49,152 nt of DNA from Actinomycetota bacterium. GTDB lineage: Bacteria; Actinomycetota; Acidimicrobiia; Acidimicrobiales; Ilumatobacteraceae. The first letter of the stretch is position 1; every line of letters begins with the position of its first letter. This document shows positions 1 to 8,645 of this stretch, piece by piece. Under the pieces are notes generated by a model that was not told the DNA's origin, searched no databases, and saw only the letters and a list, made by a program, of their open reading frames with translations. The translations under genes and the position numbers were made by a program. The stretch lies in NCBI GenBank assembly GCA_009726095.1, contig WLMZ01000013.1, positions 1 to 49,152 on the forward strand, read 5' to 3'.

Positions 1-274
1 CGAAGTTCACCTCGTCGCGGCCGGGCACCAGCGTGGCGAGTCGGTCGCCGGCGTCTTGCTGCGTGGCTCGGATGGTCACCGTGTACGGCTTGGCCCGGCT
101 GCCCTGGACCTGCGCAGTGGCCCGGCCGGGGGTGACGACCAGATCGATGACGGCACCCTGTCGGGCGTAATCGCGACCGCGCCGGAACCGGGGCGGATCG
201 CACAGCCCGGCCAACATGACATCGAGCATGGTCGAGATGAGCCGCCCCTCGCGGTCGGCGCCGGGTGCGGTCAT
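1..274 (-). CDS. SWIM zinc-finger family protein, N-terminal part (cut by window edge)
   Basis: The reverse strand reads from an ATG at 274 off the left edge without a stop, giving about 91 residues. The N-terminal region contains a basic RFRRGRDYARQG stretch followed by VQGSRAKPYTV, the pattern seen just upstream of the CxC/CxH zinc motif in actinobacterial SWIM-domain proteins. The SWIM cysteines themselves lie outside the window. Its ATG overlaps the TGA of the helicase gene (ATGA), so the two are probably translationally coupled. SWIM proteins next to SNF2 helicases are common in actinobacteria, and a nucleic-acid or protein-interaction role is inferred from that pairing only. Confidence 0.7.
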   Translation of the reverse strand, partial: MTAPGADREGRLISTMLDVMLAGLCDPPRFRRGRDYARQGAVIDLVVTPGRATAQVQGSRAKPYTVTIRATQQDAGDRLATLVPGRDEVNF

Positions 275-3180
275 CAGCGGCTCCCCGGTGTGAGCACGAC
301 GAGCGACCGCAGTGCATCGGTGGAAAGCTCGGTGAGCCATTGTTCCCCGGTGCCCAGCACCGAGTTGGCGAGCTGCTTCTTGTCGTCGATGAGCTGGCTG
401 ATGCGCTCTTCGAGCGTGCCCTCACAGACCAGTTTGTGCACCAGCACGGTGTGCGCCTGCCCGAGCCGCCAGGCGCGATCGGTGGCCTGGTCTTCGACCG
501 CAGGATTCCACCAACGGTCGTAGTGGATCACCTGCGACGCTGTGGTCAGGTTCAGGCCGGTGCCGCCCGCCTTCAGCGACACGAGCAGGATGGGCGCACC
601 CTCGCCCGCCTGGAAGCGCCGGACCATGGCGTCGCGGCCCGTGCGGGATACGCCGCCGTGCAGGAACGGTGCGTCCATCTGCAGCCGCTCGCCGAGATGA
701 CGTTGCAGCAACAGGCCCATCTCGCGGAACTGGGTGAACACGAGGGCGTGCTCGCCGACCTCGAGGAGATCATCGATGAGTTCGTCGAATCGGGCGAGCT
801 TGCCGGAGCGACCACTGAGCCGTGAACCGTCGCCCGCAGCGTGTGCCGGGTGATTGCAGATCTGCTTCAGCCGGGTGAGCGCAGCCAGCACGATGCCGCG
901 GCGCTTCATGCCCGACTCGGCCTGTGCGTCGGCGAGCAACTGATCCACGACCGCTTGGTACATGGTGGCCTGCTCTTTGGTGAGCGTGGCCCACGCGACC
1001 TGTTCGATCTTGTCGGGCAGCTCGGGGAGCAGGGTCTTGTCGGCCTTGGTGCGGCGCAGGATGAACGGCTGGGTGAGCGTGCGGAGCGCGGCCGTCGCGG
1101 CGGGGTCGCCGTTGCGTTGGATCGGCTTCGCGTAGCGATCGTTGAACTGCGTGGCGCTGCCGTACAGCCCCGGGTTCACGGCGTCGAGGATGGACCACAG
1201 CTCGCCCAGGTGGTTCTCGACGGGCGTGCCCGTGAGCGCAAGCTTCTGATCGGCCGCGATGTGGCGCACCGCACGTGCGGCCCGGGTGAGATGGTTCTTC
1301 ACGTTCTGGGCCTCGTCGAGCACCAGCGTGCCCCAACGCACGGCGCCCAGCGCATCGATGTCGCGGGCCAACAGGCCGTAGGTGGTGACCACGATGTCAG
1401 AGGGAACGAGCTGCTCGGCCACGGTGTCGCCGCGGGCGCGCTCGTTGCCGTGGTGAATGGCCACCTGCAGCTGTGGTGTGAACCGCGCCGCTTCGGCGTA
1501 CCAGTTGTGCACGACGCTGAGCGGGCACACCACCAGGTGGGGGCCGGGGCGGGTGGCCAGATGGGCCAGCGTGGTGGCGGTCTTGCCCAGGCCCATGTCG
1601 TCGGCCAGGCAGCCACCCAGACCGAGCCGGGCGAGAAAGCCCATCCAGCTGAGGCCGCGGCGCTGGTAGTGACGCAGCTCGCCCACGAACGAATCGGGCT
1701 CGCGTAGCTCTTCGAGCTGCTCGTCGGGCAGGCCAGCCAGCAGATCGGCGATCCAGCCATCGGCGCGCAGCGCAACCGCCGCATCGGCACCATCTTCGAT
1801 GGCCGCTGCCTCGGCGGCCAACTTCATCAGGCCGGCGACATCGAGCTCGCTGTGGTCCTTGCGCTGCTTGTGCAGCCGACCGAGGGTTGCTTTCACCTGT
1901 TGCGCATCGAGGCGGACCCAGCGACCGTTCACATGGATCAGCGAGTTGCCTGCTGCCGCAGCGCGTTCTAACTGCGCGTCGTCGATGGGGGTGTCGTCGA
2001 TGGTGGCATCCCACTGCACCAGAGCCCCGGCCGAGAAGCGTCCGCTGGACGGTGCGTCCATCTTGGGCGTGGCGGTGGCGTGCACGGCCGCCTTGGCGCG
2101 TACCAGGTGCTCGGGACCGAGCAGGCGCACATCGAGTTCGTCGAGCACGCCGGGTGCCTCGGTGAGGAAACGCTCCACCTGCTCGACGCTGAGCTCCACT
2201 GCAGTGCTGTGATCCAGTGCGAGCGGCTCGAGCATGTCGATGTGCAGGCCGAGCATCTGTGCAGCGGTCTCGAGACGCGAGCGGAGCCGGTCGAGGTGCT
2301 GGGGTTGTCGGGCGATGTCGAGTGCCAGCGGGGTGTGTGCGATCACGTCGGCGGCGGCGCACCACCGCTCGGGATGGTCGAGGTCTACCAGCTCGAGCGT
2401 GAGCACCCACGGGTCGTCGGCCTCGATGGGAAGGTGCAGCCGCAGCTGCGGTGCCACCACGGGTACACCATGGGCACGGTCGAGTTCGGCCTCGAAGGTG
2501 CGGGCCAGATCGCCGAGCGCGGGTAGATCGTCGGTGCGGTACAGCACGCTGCCGCCAACCGAGCTGAGCGCCCGGAACGTGGCCTGCGCGGCCCGGTAGT
2601 CGGTGCCGCGGGCCTGTAACGGCGGTGATGGTCGCCACCCGAGTTCGCCGAGCCCGCGCCGGGCCATGGCATCGACCACGGCCACGAAGAATGCTGCCAT
2701 GTCATCGATACCACACGCTGGCGGCATGAGAGTGTGGAGTTCGTCGAGCGCAGCGGTGATGGAGTGCTCCAGGATGGGCACCCACCGCGCCACATAGATG
2801 GGACCGTCGACATCGAGCACCGGCCGAAGGCGTGTGGCGCGAACCGTGGACTGGGCGAGGGCAGTGACCGCCGCGAACCATTGCAGGGTTGGGGTCAGCG
2901 TGGGTGCCTGGCGCTGACCGCCCGCGAGGTCGGCGAGCGAGCCGAGGGGGATGCGCAGCGTCGGTGCGGGTTGTGTACCCGTGGGGTCGGGCAGGCGCAC
3001 GGGGATACGAGAGGGAGTTCCCGCTGCGGACACATGTCGACCGAGCACGCGATCCACCGTGCGGATGAGTTCGACGAGGTGCACCACCGAGGCATCGTCG
3101 CGGTGCAGCGCCCACAGATGGAGCGCGCCGTCGTGCCAGGCGAGCTGCAGCTCTGGCGAGACGGCGGTGGTGGTGCTCAT
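274..3180 (-). CDS. SNF2/HepA-family DEAD/DEAH-box helicase
   Basis: A 968-residue SNF2-type ATPase, presumably a DNA translocase. The ATPase core lies in the C-terminal half: Walker A in LADDMGLGKT near residue 527, DEAQ box (DEAQNVKNH) near 621, motif III LTGTPVENHLGELW near 648, and in the second RecA lobe GGTGLNL (about 871) and RWWNPAVEDQATDRAWRLGQ (about 885-905). The first 500 residues have no clear motif and match the N-terminal region usual for bacterial SNF2 proteins. The frame stays open upstream for a further 272 codons, but I place the start at the ATG ending at 3180 because the extension is Arg-rich antisense-like sequence that overlaps the divergent gene. The last codon overlaps the SWIM gene start. 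The substrate is unknown. Confidence 0.9.
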   Translation of the reverse strand: MSTTTAVSPELQLAWHDGALHLWALHRDDASVVHLVELIRTVDRVLGRHVSAAGTPSRIPVRLPDPTGTQPAPTLRIPLGSLADLAGGQRQAPTLTPTLQWFAAVTALAQSTVRATRLRPVLDVDGPIYVARWVPILEHSITAALDELHTLMPPACGIDDMAAFFVAVVDAMARRGLGELGWRPSPPLQARGTDYRAAQATFRALSSVGGSVLYRTDDLPALGDLARTFEAELDRAHGVPVVAPQLRLHLPIEADDPWVLTLELVDLDHPERWCAAADVIAHTPLALDIARQPQHLDRLRSRLETAAQMLGLHIDMLEPLALDHSTAVELSVEQVERFLTEAPGVLDELDVRLLGPEHLVRAKAAVHATATPKMDAPSSGRFSAGALVQWDATIDDTPIDDAQLERAAAAGNSLIHVNGRWVRLDAQQVKATLGRLHKQRKDHSELDVAGLMKLAAEAAAIEDGADAAVALRADGWIADLLAGLPDEQLEELREPDSFVGELRHYQRRGLSWMGFLARLGLGGCLADDMGLGKTATTLAHLATRPGPHLVVCPLSVVHNWYAEAARFTPQLQVAIHHGNERARGDTVAEQLVPSDIVVTTYGLLARDIDALGAVRWGTLVLDEAQNVKNHLTRAARAVRHIAADQKLALTGTPVENHLGELWSILDAVNPGLYGSATQFNDRYAKPIQRNGDPAATAALRTLTQPFILRRTKADKTLLPELPDKIEQVAWATLTKEQATMYQAVVDQLLADAQAESGMKRRGIVLAALTRLKQICNHPAHAAGDGSRLSGRSGKLARFDELIDDLLEVGEHALVFTQFREMGLLLQRHLGERLQMDAPFLHGGVSRTGRDAMVRRFQAGEGAPILLVSLKAGGTGLNLTTASQVIHYDRWWNPAVEDQATDRAWRLGQAHTVLVHKLVCEGTLEERISQLIDDKKQLANSVLGTGEQWLTELSTDALRSLVVLTPGSR

Positions 3181-3291
3181 GTCGGCCTTCACGGTAGCGC
3201 CGGGGTGTACGAGGCATGTCGGGCATGTGACCGACTGCCCATCGGAGGTGACCGACAACCCGGCCTGTTCGGCGCTGATTGAATGGCGGGC

Positions 3292-3942
3292 ATGCAGTAC
3301 ACACCCGTCACTCCCGAAGCGTTCTCGGCCCTCGACGGTCTCGGCGACTGGCGTGTCGTGCTCGGCACCGTGCAGGCCACGTTCCGCGCCGGTTCGTTTG
3401 CTGCCGCCGCTGCGCTGGTCTCCGCTGTTGCTGGGGCCGCCGACGGTCTGGACCATCATCCTGATATCGACGTGCGGTATCCGGATCGCGTGCGGGTGGT
3501 GATCACCACGCATGTCAGGGCAAGCCTGACCACGCTCGACGCCGATCTGGCCCGCCAGGTCTCTGCTCTCGCCAGTGCTGCGGGCGCAACCTCTGAGCCG
3601 GTAGCGGCGCAGGGCGTCGAGATGGCCATCGACACGATGGATGCCGATCGCATCCGCCCGTTCTGGGCGGCGGTGCTCGGCTACCGCGACATCCGGGGCA
3701 CCCTCGTCGATCCGCTCCGTATCGGCCCAGCGCTGTGGTTCCAGCAGATGACCGAACCGCGCACCGAGCGCAGCCGCTTCCATGTTGACGTGTCGGTGCC
3801 CCACGATGCGGCAGCGGCTCGTATCGCCGCGGCGCTCGCAGCTGGGGGCACGTTGGTCAGCGATCACCATGCGCGGTCGTGGTGGATCCTTGCCGACGCC
3901 GATGGCAACGAGGCCTGCGTCTGCACCTGGCAGGACCGATAG
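3292..3942 (+). CDS. Pterin-4a-carbinolamine dehydratase / VOC (glyoxalase-fold) fusion protein
   Basis: A two-domain protein of 216 residues. Residues 1 to about 100 match pterin-4a-carbinolamine dehydratase: the DHHPD motif followed by a Tyr, then a TTH motif and LTTLDADLA, in the usual order with the three catalytic histidines present. Residues about 105-216 look like a VOC domain (MAIDTMDADRIRPFWAAVLG opening, then FHVDVSV and a DADGNEACVC ending). The second ATG (3292) is used; an in-frame ATG at 3283 would add three residues. The gene is divergent from the helicase. No aromatic amino-acid hydroxylase is nearby, so recycling of pterin is a family inference only; the VOC half could bind another substrate. 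Confidence 0.75.
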   Translation: MQYTPVTPEAFSALDGLGDWRVVLGTVQATFRAGSFAAAAALVSAVAGAADGLDHHPDIDVRYPDRVRVVITTHVRASLTTLDADLARQVSALASAAGATSEPVAAQGVEMAIDTMDADRIRPFWAAVLGYRDIRGTLVDPLRIGPALWFQQMTEPRTERSRFHVDVSVPHDAAAARIAAALAAGGTLVSDHHARSWWILADADGNEACVCTWQDR

Positions 3943-4063
3943 CCGCTCTCGCCGCTGCGGTTGGTGCGTACGCCTTCGCCGGTGGGACACCCCCACACCG
4001 CGCAGTGCTTTCTGGCAGCAGATTCGTGCCCTTCAGGGCTCACATCTACCCCCAGATCGATCT

Positions 4064-4100
4064 TGAGAAATGTTGATACGGGTCGTGTCAAGTTTTCTCA
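4064..4100. promoter_or_regulatory. 37-bp imperfect inverted repeat upstream of clpB
   Basis: Two nested arms share one centre at 4082: the outer arm TGAGAAA (4064-4070) pairs with TTTCTCA (4094-4100), and the inner arm TTGATAC (4073-4079) pairs with GTGTCAA (4085-4091) with one mismatch. It ends 19 bp before the clpB ATG. Actinobacterial clpB genes are often under HspR, whose HAIR site has CTTGAG and CTCAAG half-sites about nine bases apart. CTTGAG (4062-4067) and GTCAAG (4087-4092) are present here but 19 bases apart, so this is not a classical HAIR. Operator function is inferred from position and symmetry. It could instead be an RNA hairpin in the leader. Confidence 0.4.
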
Positions 4101-4119
4101 CTCGGTGTACGCTGACGAC

Positions 4120-6600
4120 ATGGCGTTCGACCCGAAGAAGTGGACTCACAAGACCCAGGAAGCCTTTGCCGCAGCCATCGATCAGGCCAAGGCGAACAGC
4201 AACCCCGAAATCACCCCTGACCACGTGATGGTGGCGCTGATGGGGCAAGAGGGCACCATCGCGCCGGCCGTGGTGCAAGCACTCGGTCTGGCCCCGTTGA
4301 TGGTGCGCAACAAGGCCGAAGAGGCCGTCTCCAGGCTGCCCAAGGCCTACGGCGGGTCCGAGCCACGGATGAGCCGCGAGCTCACCAACATCGCCGAGAA
4401 CGCCGAGACCTATCGCCTTGATCTCAAGGACGATTACCTGTCGGTCGAGCACCTGCTGCTGGCGATGAACCAGCGCCTCGGTATCGGCAGCGAAGAACTG
4501 TTGCAGGCGTTGCAGCAGGTGCGCGGCAGCCATCGAGTCACCAGCCAGACCCCCGAGGAGCAGTTCCAGGCGCTCGAGAAGTACGGCCAGGATCTCACGC
4601 AACGCGCGCGTGATGGCAAGATCGATCCCGTCATCGGTCGCGACGACGAGATCCGTCGCGTCATTCAGGTGCTCAGTCGGCGCACCAAGAACAACCCGGT
4701 GCTCATCGGCGAACCCGGTGTCGGCAAGACCGCAATCGTCGAGGGCCTTGCCCGGCGCATCGCCGACGGCGACGTGCCAGAGGGGCTGAAGAACAAGCGC
4801 CTCATCAGCCTCGACATCGGCTCCATGCTCGCCGGCGCGAAGTACCGCGGCGAGTTCGAGGAGCGGCTCAAGGCAGTGCTGAAGGAGATCACCGACGCTG
4901 CCGGCGAGGTCATCACCTTCATCGACGAGATCCACACCATCGTCGGGGCTGGCGCTGCCGAGGGCGCGATGGACGCAGGCAACATGATCAAGCCCATGCT
5001 GGCCCGCGGTGAACTGCACATGATCGGTGCGACCACGCTCGACGAATACCGCAAGCATGTCGAGAAGGACCCGGCGCTCGAGCGCCGCTTCCAGCAGGTG
5101 TACGTGGGCGAACCCACGGTCGAGGACACCATCGCCATCCTGCGCGGCCTGAAGGAGCGCTACGAGGTGCACCACGGTGTGCGCATCCAGGACAGTGCGC
5201 TGGTCAGCGCAGCGGTGCTGAGCAACCGCTATCTCACCAACCGCTTCCTGCCCGACAAGGCCATCGACCTGATGGACGAAGCTGCCAGCAAGTTGCGCAT
5301 CGAGATCGACTCCATGCCCACCGAGATCGATGTCGTCGAGCGGCGCATCCTGCAGTTGGAGATCGAGCAGGTCGCGCTCGGCAAGGAGACCGACGCTGCC
5401 TCGCTGGAGCGGCTCGCCGCGCTCGAGGACGAGCTCGCCGAACTCAACGTACAGAGCGCCACGATGAAGGCGCACTGGGAGGCCGAGAAGGCGGCCATCA
5501 CCGCCATCCGCACGCTGAAAGAGGAGCTTGAGCACCTGCGCACGCAGATCGAGCGTGAGGCCGATCTCAACGTGGCCGCCGAGATTCGCTACGGCCGCAT
5601 CCCAGAACTGCAGCGGCGCATCGACGAAGCCACCGCCCACCTCGACAGCCTGCAGAGCACCAATCGCATGCTGAAAGAAGAGGTCGATGCCGAGGACATC
5701 GCCGAGGTCGTCAGCAAGTGGACCGGAGTGCCGGTGAGCCGGCTGATGGAAGGCGAGATGGCCAAGCTGGTGCATCTCGAGGAGTTGTTGCACCAGCGGG
5801 TCATCGGCCAAGACGACGCCGTCACCGCGGTGGCGCACGCCATTCGGCGCAGCCGTGCCGGACTCAGCGACCCCAACCGTCCGATCGGCTCGTTCATGTT
5901 CCTCGGGCCAACGGGCGTCGGCAAGACCGAGCTGGCCCGTGCCGTGGCCGAGTACCTGTTCGATGACGAGCGCTCGATGGTGCGCATCGACATGGGCGAG
6001 TACATGGAGAAGTTCTCGGTCAGCCGCCTCATCGGCGCGCCCCCCGGATACGTGGGCTACGACGAGGGCGGCCAACTCACCGAGGCCGTGCGCCGCCGCC
6101 CGTACAGCGTGGTGCTGCTCGACGAGATCGAAAAGGCCCACCCCGATGTGTTCAACGTGTTGCTGCAGGTGCTCGACGACGGCCGGCTCACCGACGGTCA
6201 GGGTCGTACGGTCAACTTCACCAACGTGGTGTTGATCATGACCAGCAACCTTCCCGGCGATCCGCTCGGCTTCTTCAAGCCCGAGTTCATCAACCGCATC
6301 GACGACATCATCCGCTTCCGTGCGCTCACCGAGGCCGACCTGGCCGAGATCGTCACCATTCAGTTGGATTCGTTGCGGGCGCGCATGGCGGCCCGGCGCA
6401 TCACGCTCAGCGTGACGCCGGCGGCCATGTCACTGTTGGCGCACGAGGGCTTCGACCCCGCGTTTGGCGCACGCCCGCTGAAGCGGGTGATCCAGCGCCA
6501 GATCAGCGACAGCGCCGCCGTGCTCATCCTCGAGGGCAAGGTCGGCGAGGGCGACACCGTCACGGTGGATGTCGTCGACGATCACATCACCGTCAGTTGA
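4120..6600 (+). CDS. clpB: ATP-dependent chaperone ClpB (Hsp100 disaggregase)
   Basis: An 826-residue Hsp100 AAA+ disaggregase acting with DnaK in the cytoplasm. In order: Clp N-domain ([16 protein letters not shown] start), NBD1 Walker A GEPGVGKT near residue 197, Walker B FIDEIH near 268, an intact coiled-coil M domain at about 395-515, NBD2 Walker A GPTGVGKT near 597, pore loop GYVGYDEGG, Walker [12 protein letters not shown] near 667 and sensor-1 TSN near 708. The M domain separates ClpB from ClpA/C. The start at 4120 is chosen by alignment with the family N-terminus, although the frame is open upstream. Between TSNL and FKPEFINR only about seven residues remain, against about 16 in the mycobacterial and 28 in the E. 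coli protein as I recall them, so the protein is slightly short. Confidence 0.97.
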   Translation: MAFDPKKWTHKTQEAFAAAIDQAKANSNPEITPDHVMVALMGQEGTIAPAVVQALGLAPLMVRNKAEEAVSRLPKAYGGSEPRMSRELTNIAENAETYRLDLKDDYLSVEHLLLAMNQRLGIGSEELLQALQQVRGSHRVTSQTPEEQFQALEKYGQDLTQRARDGKIDPVIGRDDEIRRVIQVLSRRTKNNPVLIGEPGVGKTAIVEGLARRIADGDVPEGLKNKRLISLDIGSMLAGAKYRGEFEERLKAVLKEITDAAGEVITFIDEIHTIVGAGAAEGAMDAGNMIKPMLARGELHMIGATTLDEYRKHVEKDPALERRFQQVYVGEPTVEDTIAILRGLKERYEVHHGVRIQDSALVSAAVLSNRYLTNRFLPDKAIDLMDEAASKLRIEIDSMPTEIDVVERRILQLEIEQVALGKETDAASLERLAALEDELAELNVQSATMKAHWEAEKAAITAIRTLKEELEHLRTQIEREADLNVAAEIRYGRIPELQRRIDEATAHLDSLQSTNRMLKEEVDAEDIAEVVSKWTGVPVSRLMEGEMAKLVHLEELLHQRVIGQDDAVTAVAHAIRRSRAGLSDPNRPIGSFMFLGPTGVGKTELARAVAEYLFDDERSMVRIDMGEYMEKFSVSRLIGAPPGYVGYDEGGQLTEAVRRRPYSVVLLDEIEKAHPDVFNVLLQVLDDGRLTDGQGRTVNFTNVVLIMTSNLPGDPLGFFKPEFINRIDDIIRFRALTEADLAEIVTIQLDSLRARMAARRITLSVTPAAMSLLAHEGFDPAFGARPLKRVIQRQISDSAAVLILEGKVGEGDTVTVDVVDDHITVS

Positions 6601-6607
6601 ACCGGTC

Positions 6608-6630
6608 GCCCTGCGCCGTTGGCGTGGGGC
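6608..6630. terminator. Hairpin between convergent clpB and L,D-transpeptidase genes
   Basis: A 10-bp GC-rich stem (6608-6617 with 6621-6630, two G-U pairs) closes on a three-base loop. It begins 7 bp after the clpB stop codon and ends 11 bp before the end of the converging gene. No T-run follows on either strand, so it would be a Rho-dependent or tract-less bidirectional terminator. Called from symmetry and location. Confidence 0.5.
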
Positions 6631-6641
6631 AACCCATCAGG

Positions 6642-8609
6642 TCAATCGTGGATCACGACCGTGGCACCCATCGGCAACAGGTTGGTGGCCCAGATCATGT
6701 CCATCGCCGGGTTGCTGACGCGGATACAACCGTGCGAGGCGGGATAGCTCGGTACGTTCGGTGCTCCGTGTACGGCAATGCCACCAACGACGAAACGGGG
6801 ACGGTACAGGGTGCCGAGCGTGCCCTTGTAGGCCGCTTGGTCCGAGACGCGGTAGACGTGGAACGTTCCGTTGTCGGTGATGGCCGTGCCGGTGATGCGT
6901 GCACCGGTCAGGGCGTTGTCGGCCTCGTAGTAATAGCCGCCGCCGGTGGACACGTTCAGTGCCCACACCACCTTGCCGTTGTGGAGAAACAGTCCGACCT
7001 GGCGGCCCTTGTCGACCTCGAGCAGGTCGCCACCGTTGGTGACGCCGGCGCTGGGGCGACAGTTGGGCCAGTTCAGCGAACGCGCCGTCGCTGCGTCGAC
7101 GTAGCCACGCGGGGTCAGGTGGTTCCACTTCTGGTAGGCCATCACGGCCTGCTGGGTGCTCCACCCGAACGACCCGTCAGGACCACCGTTCCAGAAGCCG
7201 AGATCGAGCAGGCGCTGCTGCAGCAGGGCGATGTTGGGACCGGTCGCACCGGTGGCTGAACCGAGGATGGCTTCGCTGGAGAAGCCTGCACAGAACACCG
7301 GTGTGGGGTCCACGTTCTGCGGTGCGCCGAACGGTGCCGCCAGCGGTGTCCCGATGTAGAAGCCGCTCACGTCGGCCAGGGCGTGGGTGGGGTTCTGGGC
7401 AAAGATGTCGAACCCGCGCGCCGAGACCGGAACCATGACGTGGTGTGCCAGTGTCTGGGCGGGCCAGGCCACGTTCATCGATGACGTAGTCCGTGACTTG
7501 GCGGCCGGGTTGGTGGAACCGGCGGGCGTCACGCTGATGTACCCGCTGTCGAACGTGTCGGTGACGGTGAGGTTGAGCACCACTGCCAGCACATCGTTGC
7601 GGTTGATGGCGGTATTGGTGCCAGCGGCCACCTCGACATCCCAGCCGGGCAGCAACCGTTGGCCACCACCGAGCGGATTCAGCGCGCCGTCGCGGCTGTC
7701 GAAGAACCGTGTGGGGGTACTGAGTGGCACGAACAGACCCTCGGTCGATGATGGTGCGCCGATACCGGTGAAGGTGCCGATGACATCGAGGATCAGATCA
7801 CCACCAGGTGCAGAGAACACCGAGAACCGGCCGGACGCGTCGACTGGCACGATGACCTGATTCGACACCACCTGCTCGCCATACATCGTGTTGAGGTTCG
7901 ATGTCGCTGGCTGCGAAGTGCCACCCGGGAACACCACCCAGGGCCCCGGAGCATTACCGATGGTGGTGACGTTCAGTACGGCCGATGCTGCACCCACGGC
8001 GGCGGGGAGCGCATAGGTACGCGTCTCGCCGAGACCGAACGCAGAGGCGTTGTTGCGAGTGTCGAGCATGCGCGACGGTGCCGCCAGGGGAACGAACCGA
8101 CCAGAGGTGGTGGCGCCGGCCGGCGTGGTGTACGAGCCGAGCATGTCGACCACGACATCGCCGCCGCCGGAGGTGAAGATGTCGACCGTGCCCGAGGGCC
8201 CCACGGGCACGGTGACCATGTTGGCCAGAGCAAGCCCGCCGCCAAAGAACGCACCCACGCCGTCGACGTTCAGGCTGGAGGCCATCGGTCGGGTGGTGTT
8301 GTGCGGGTACACGGTCCAATAACCGATCGCTGCCGGGCCGACAACGGTCACGTTCAGGACAGCCGCCACGATCGAGCCGGGCGTCGGCAGCGGCGCGTCA
8401 CCGGTGACCGTCACCGTCAGCACCCCGCCACGGGCCAGGGCCCCGGTGTCGCGCGTGTCGGCCAGGCGCTGCGGTTCGGCAAGGGCGTGAAACGCAGACC
8501 CAGCGGCAACAGCCGAGGCTGGTGCAATGGACGTGGTGATCAATGCCAGCATTGGCAGCAACAGGGCGCCCACCAACGCTGCGCAGACCCGGGGGGTGTG
8601 TCGACGCAT
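6642..8609 (-). CDS. Secreted L,D-transpeptidase (YkuD) with peptidoglycan-binding domain and three DTR-type repeats
   Basis: A 655-residue exported cell-wall enzyme. It starts with an N-terminal signal peptide (residues 1 to about 33). About residues 40-440 form three copies of a 130-residue repeat, each opening with a [PL]xxPxRxxD[TS]R motif and containing AVLNxT, VPV and a Gly-Asp-rich turn. A PG_binding_1-like helix set follows (LLQQRLLDLGFWNGGPDG, about 462-480), then a YkuD domain with the catalytic SHGCIRV motif, Cys near 628. The enzyme presumably makes 3-3 peptidoglycan cross-links or anchors proteins. It lies 36 bp downstream of the histidine kinase gene on the same strand, so co-transcription or regulation by that two-component system is plausible. 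The repeats occur widely in secreted actinobacterial proteins; their role here is unknown. Confidence 0.88.
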   Translation of the reverse strand: MRRHTPRVCAALVGALLLPMLALITTSIAPASAVAAGSAFHALAEPQRLADTRDTGALARGGVLTVTVTGDAPLPTPGSIVAAVLNVTVVGPAAIGYWTVYPHNTTRPMASSLNVDGVGAFFGGGLALANMVTVPVGPSGTVDIFTSGGGDVVVDMLGSYTTPAGATTSGRFVPLAAPSRMLDTRNNASAFGLGETRTYALPAAVGAASAVLNVTTIGNAPGPWVVFPGGTSQPATSNLNTMYGEQVVSNQVIVPVDASGRFSVFSAPGGDLILDVIGTFTGIGAPSSTEGLFVPLSTPTRFFDSRDGALNPLGGGQRLLPGWDVEVAAGTNTAINRNDVLAVVLNLTVTDTFDSGYISVTPAGSTNPAAKSRTTSSMNVAWPAQTLAHHVMVPVSARGFDIFAQNPTHALADVSGFYIGTPLAAPFGAPQNVDPTPVFCAGFSSEAILGSATGATGPNIALLQQRLLDLGFWNGGPDGSFGWSTQQAVMAYQKWNHLTPRGYVDAATARSLNWPNCRPSAGVTNGGDLLEVDKGRQVGLFLHNGKVVWALNVSTGGGYYYEADNALTGARITGTAITDNGTFHVYRVSDQAAYKGTLGTLYRPRFVVGGIAVHGAPNVPSYPASHGCIRVSNPAMDMIWATNLLPMGATVVIHD

Positions 8610-8645
8610 CTGTGCAGGCTAACAACTGGACGTGGTGGCGGACGG

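Noticed and set aside
3181..3996. N-terminal extension of the SNF2 helicase frame
   Set aside because: It is Arg/His-rich and antisense to the pterin dehydratase fusion; family homology begins near the ATG at 3180.
4033..6141. A 702-codon open frame antisense to clpB
   Set aside because: Pure shadow of ClpB codon use; no recognisable domain and no ribosome site.
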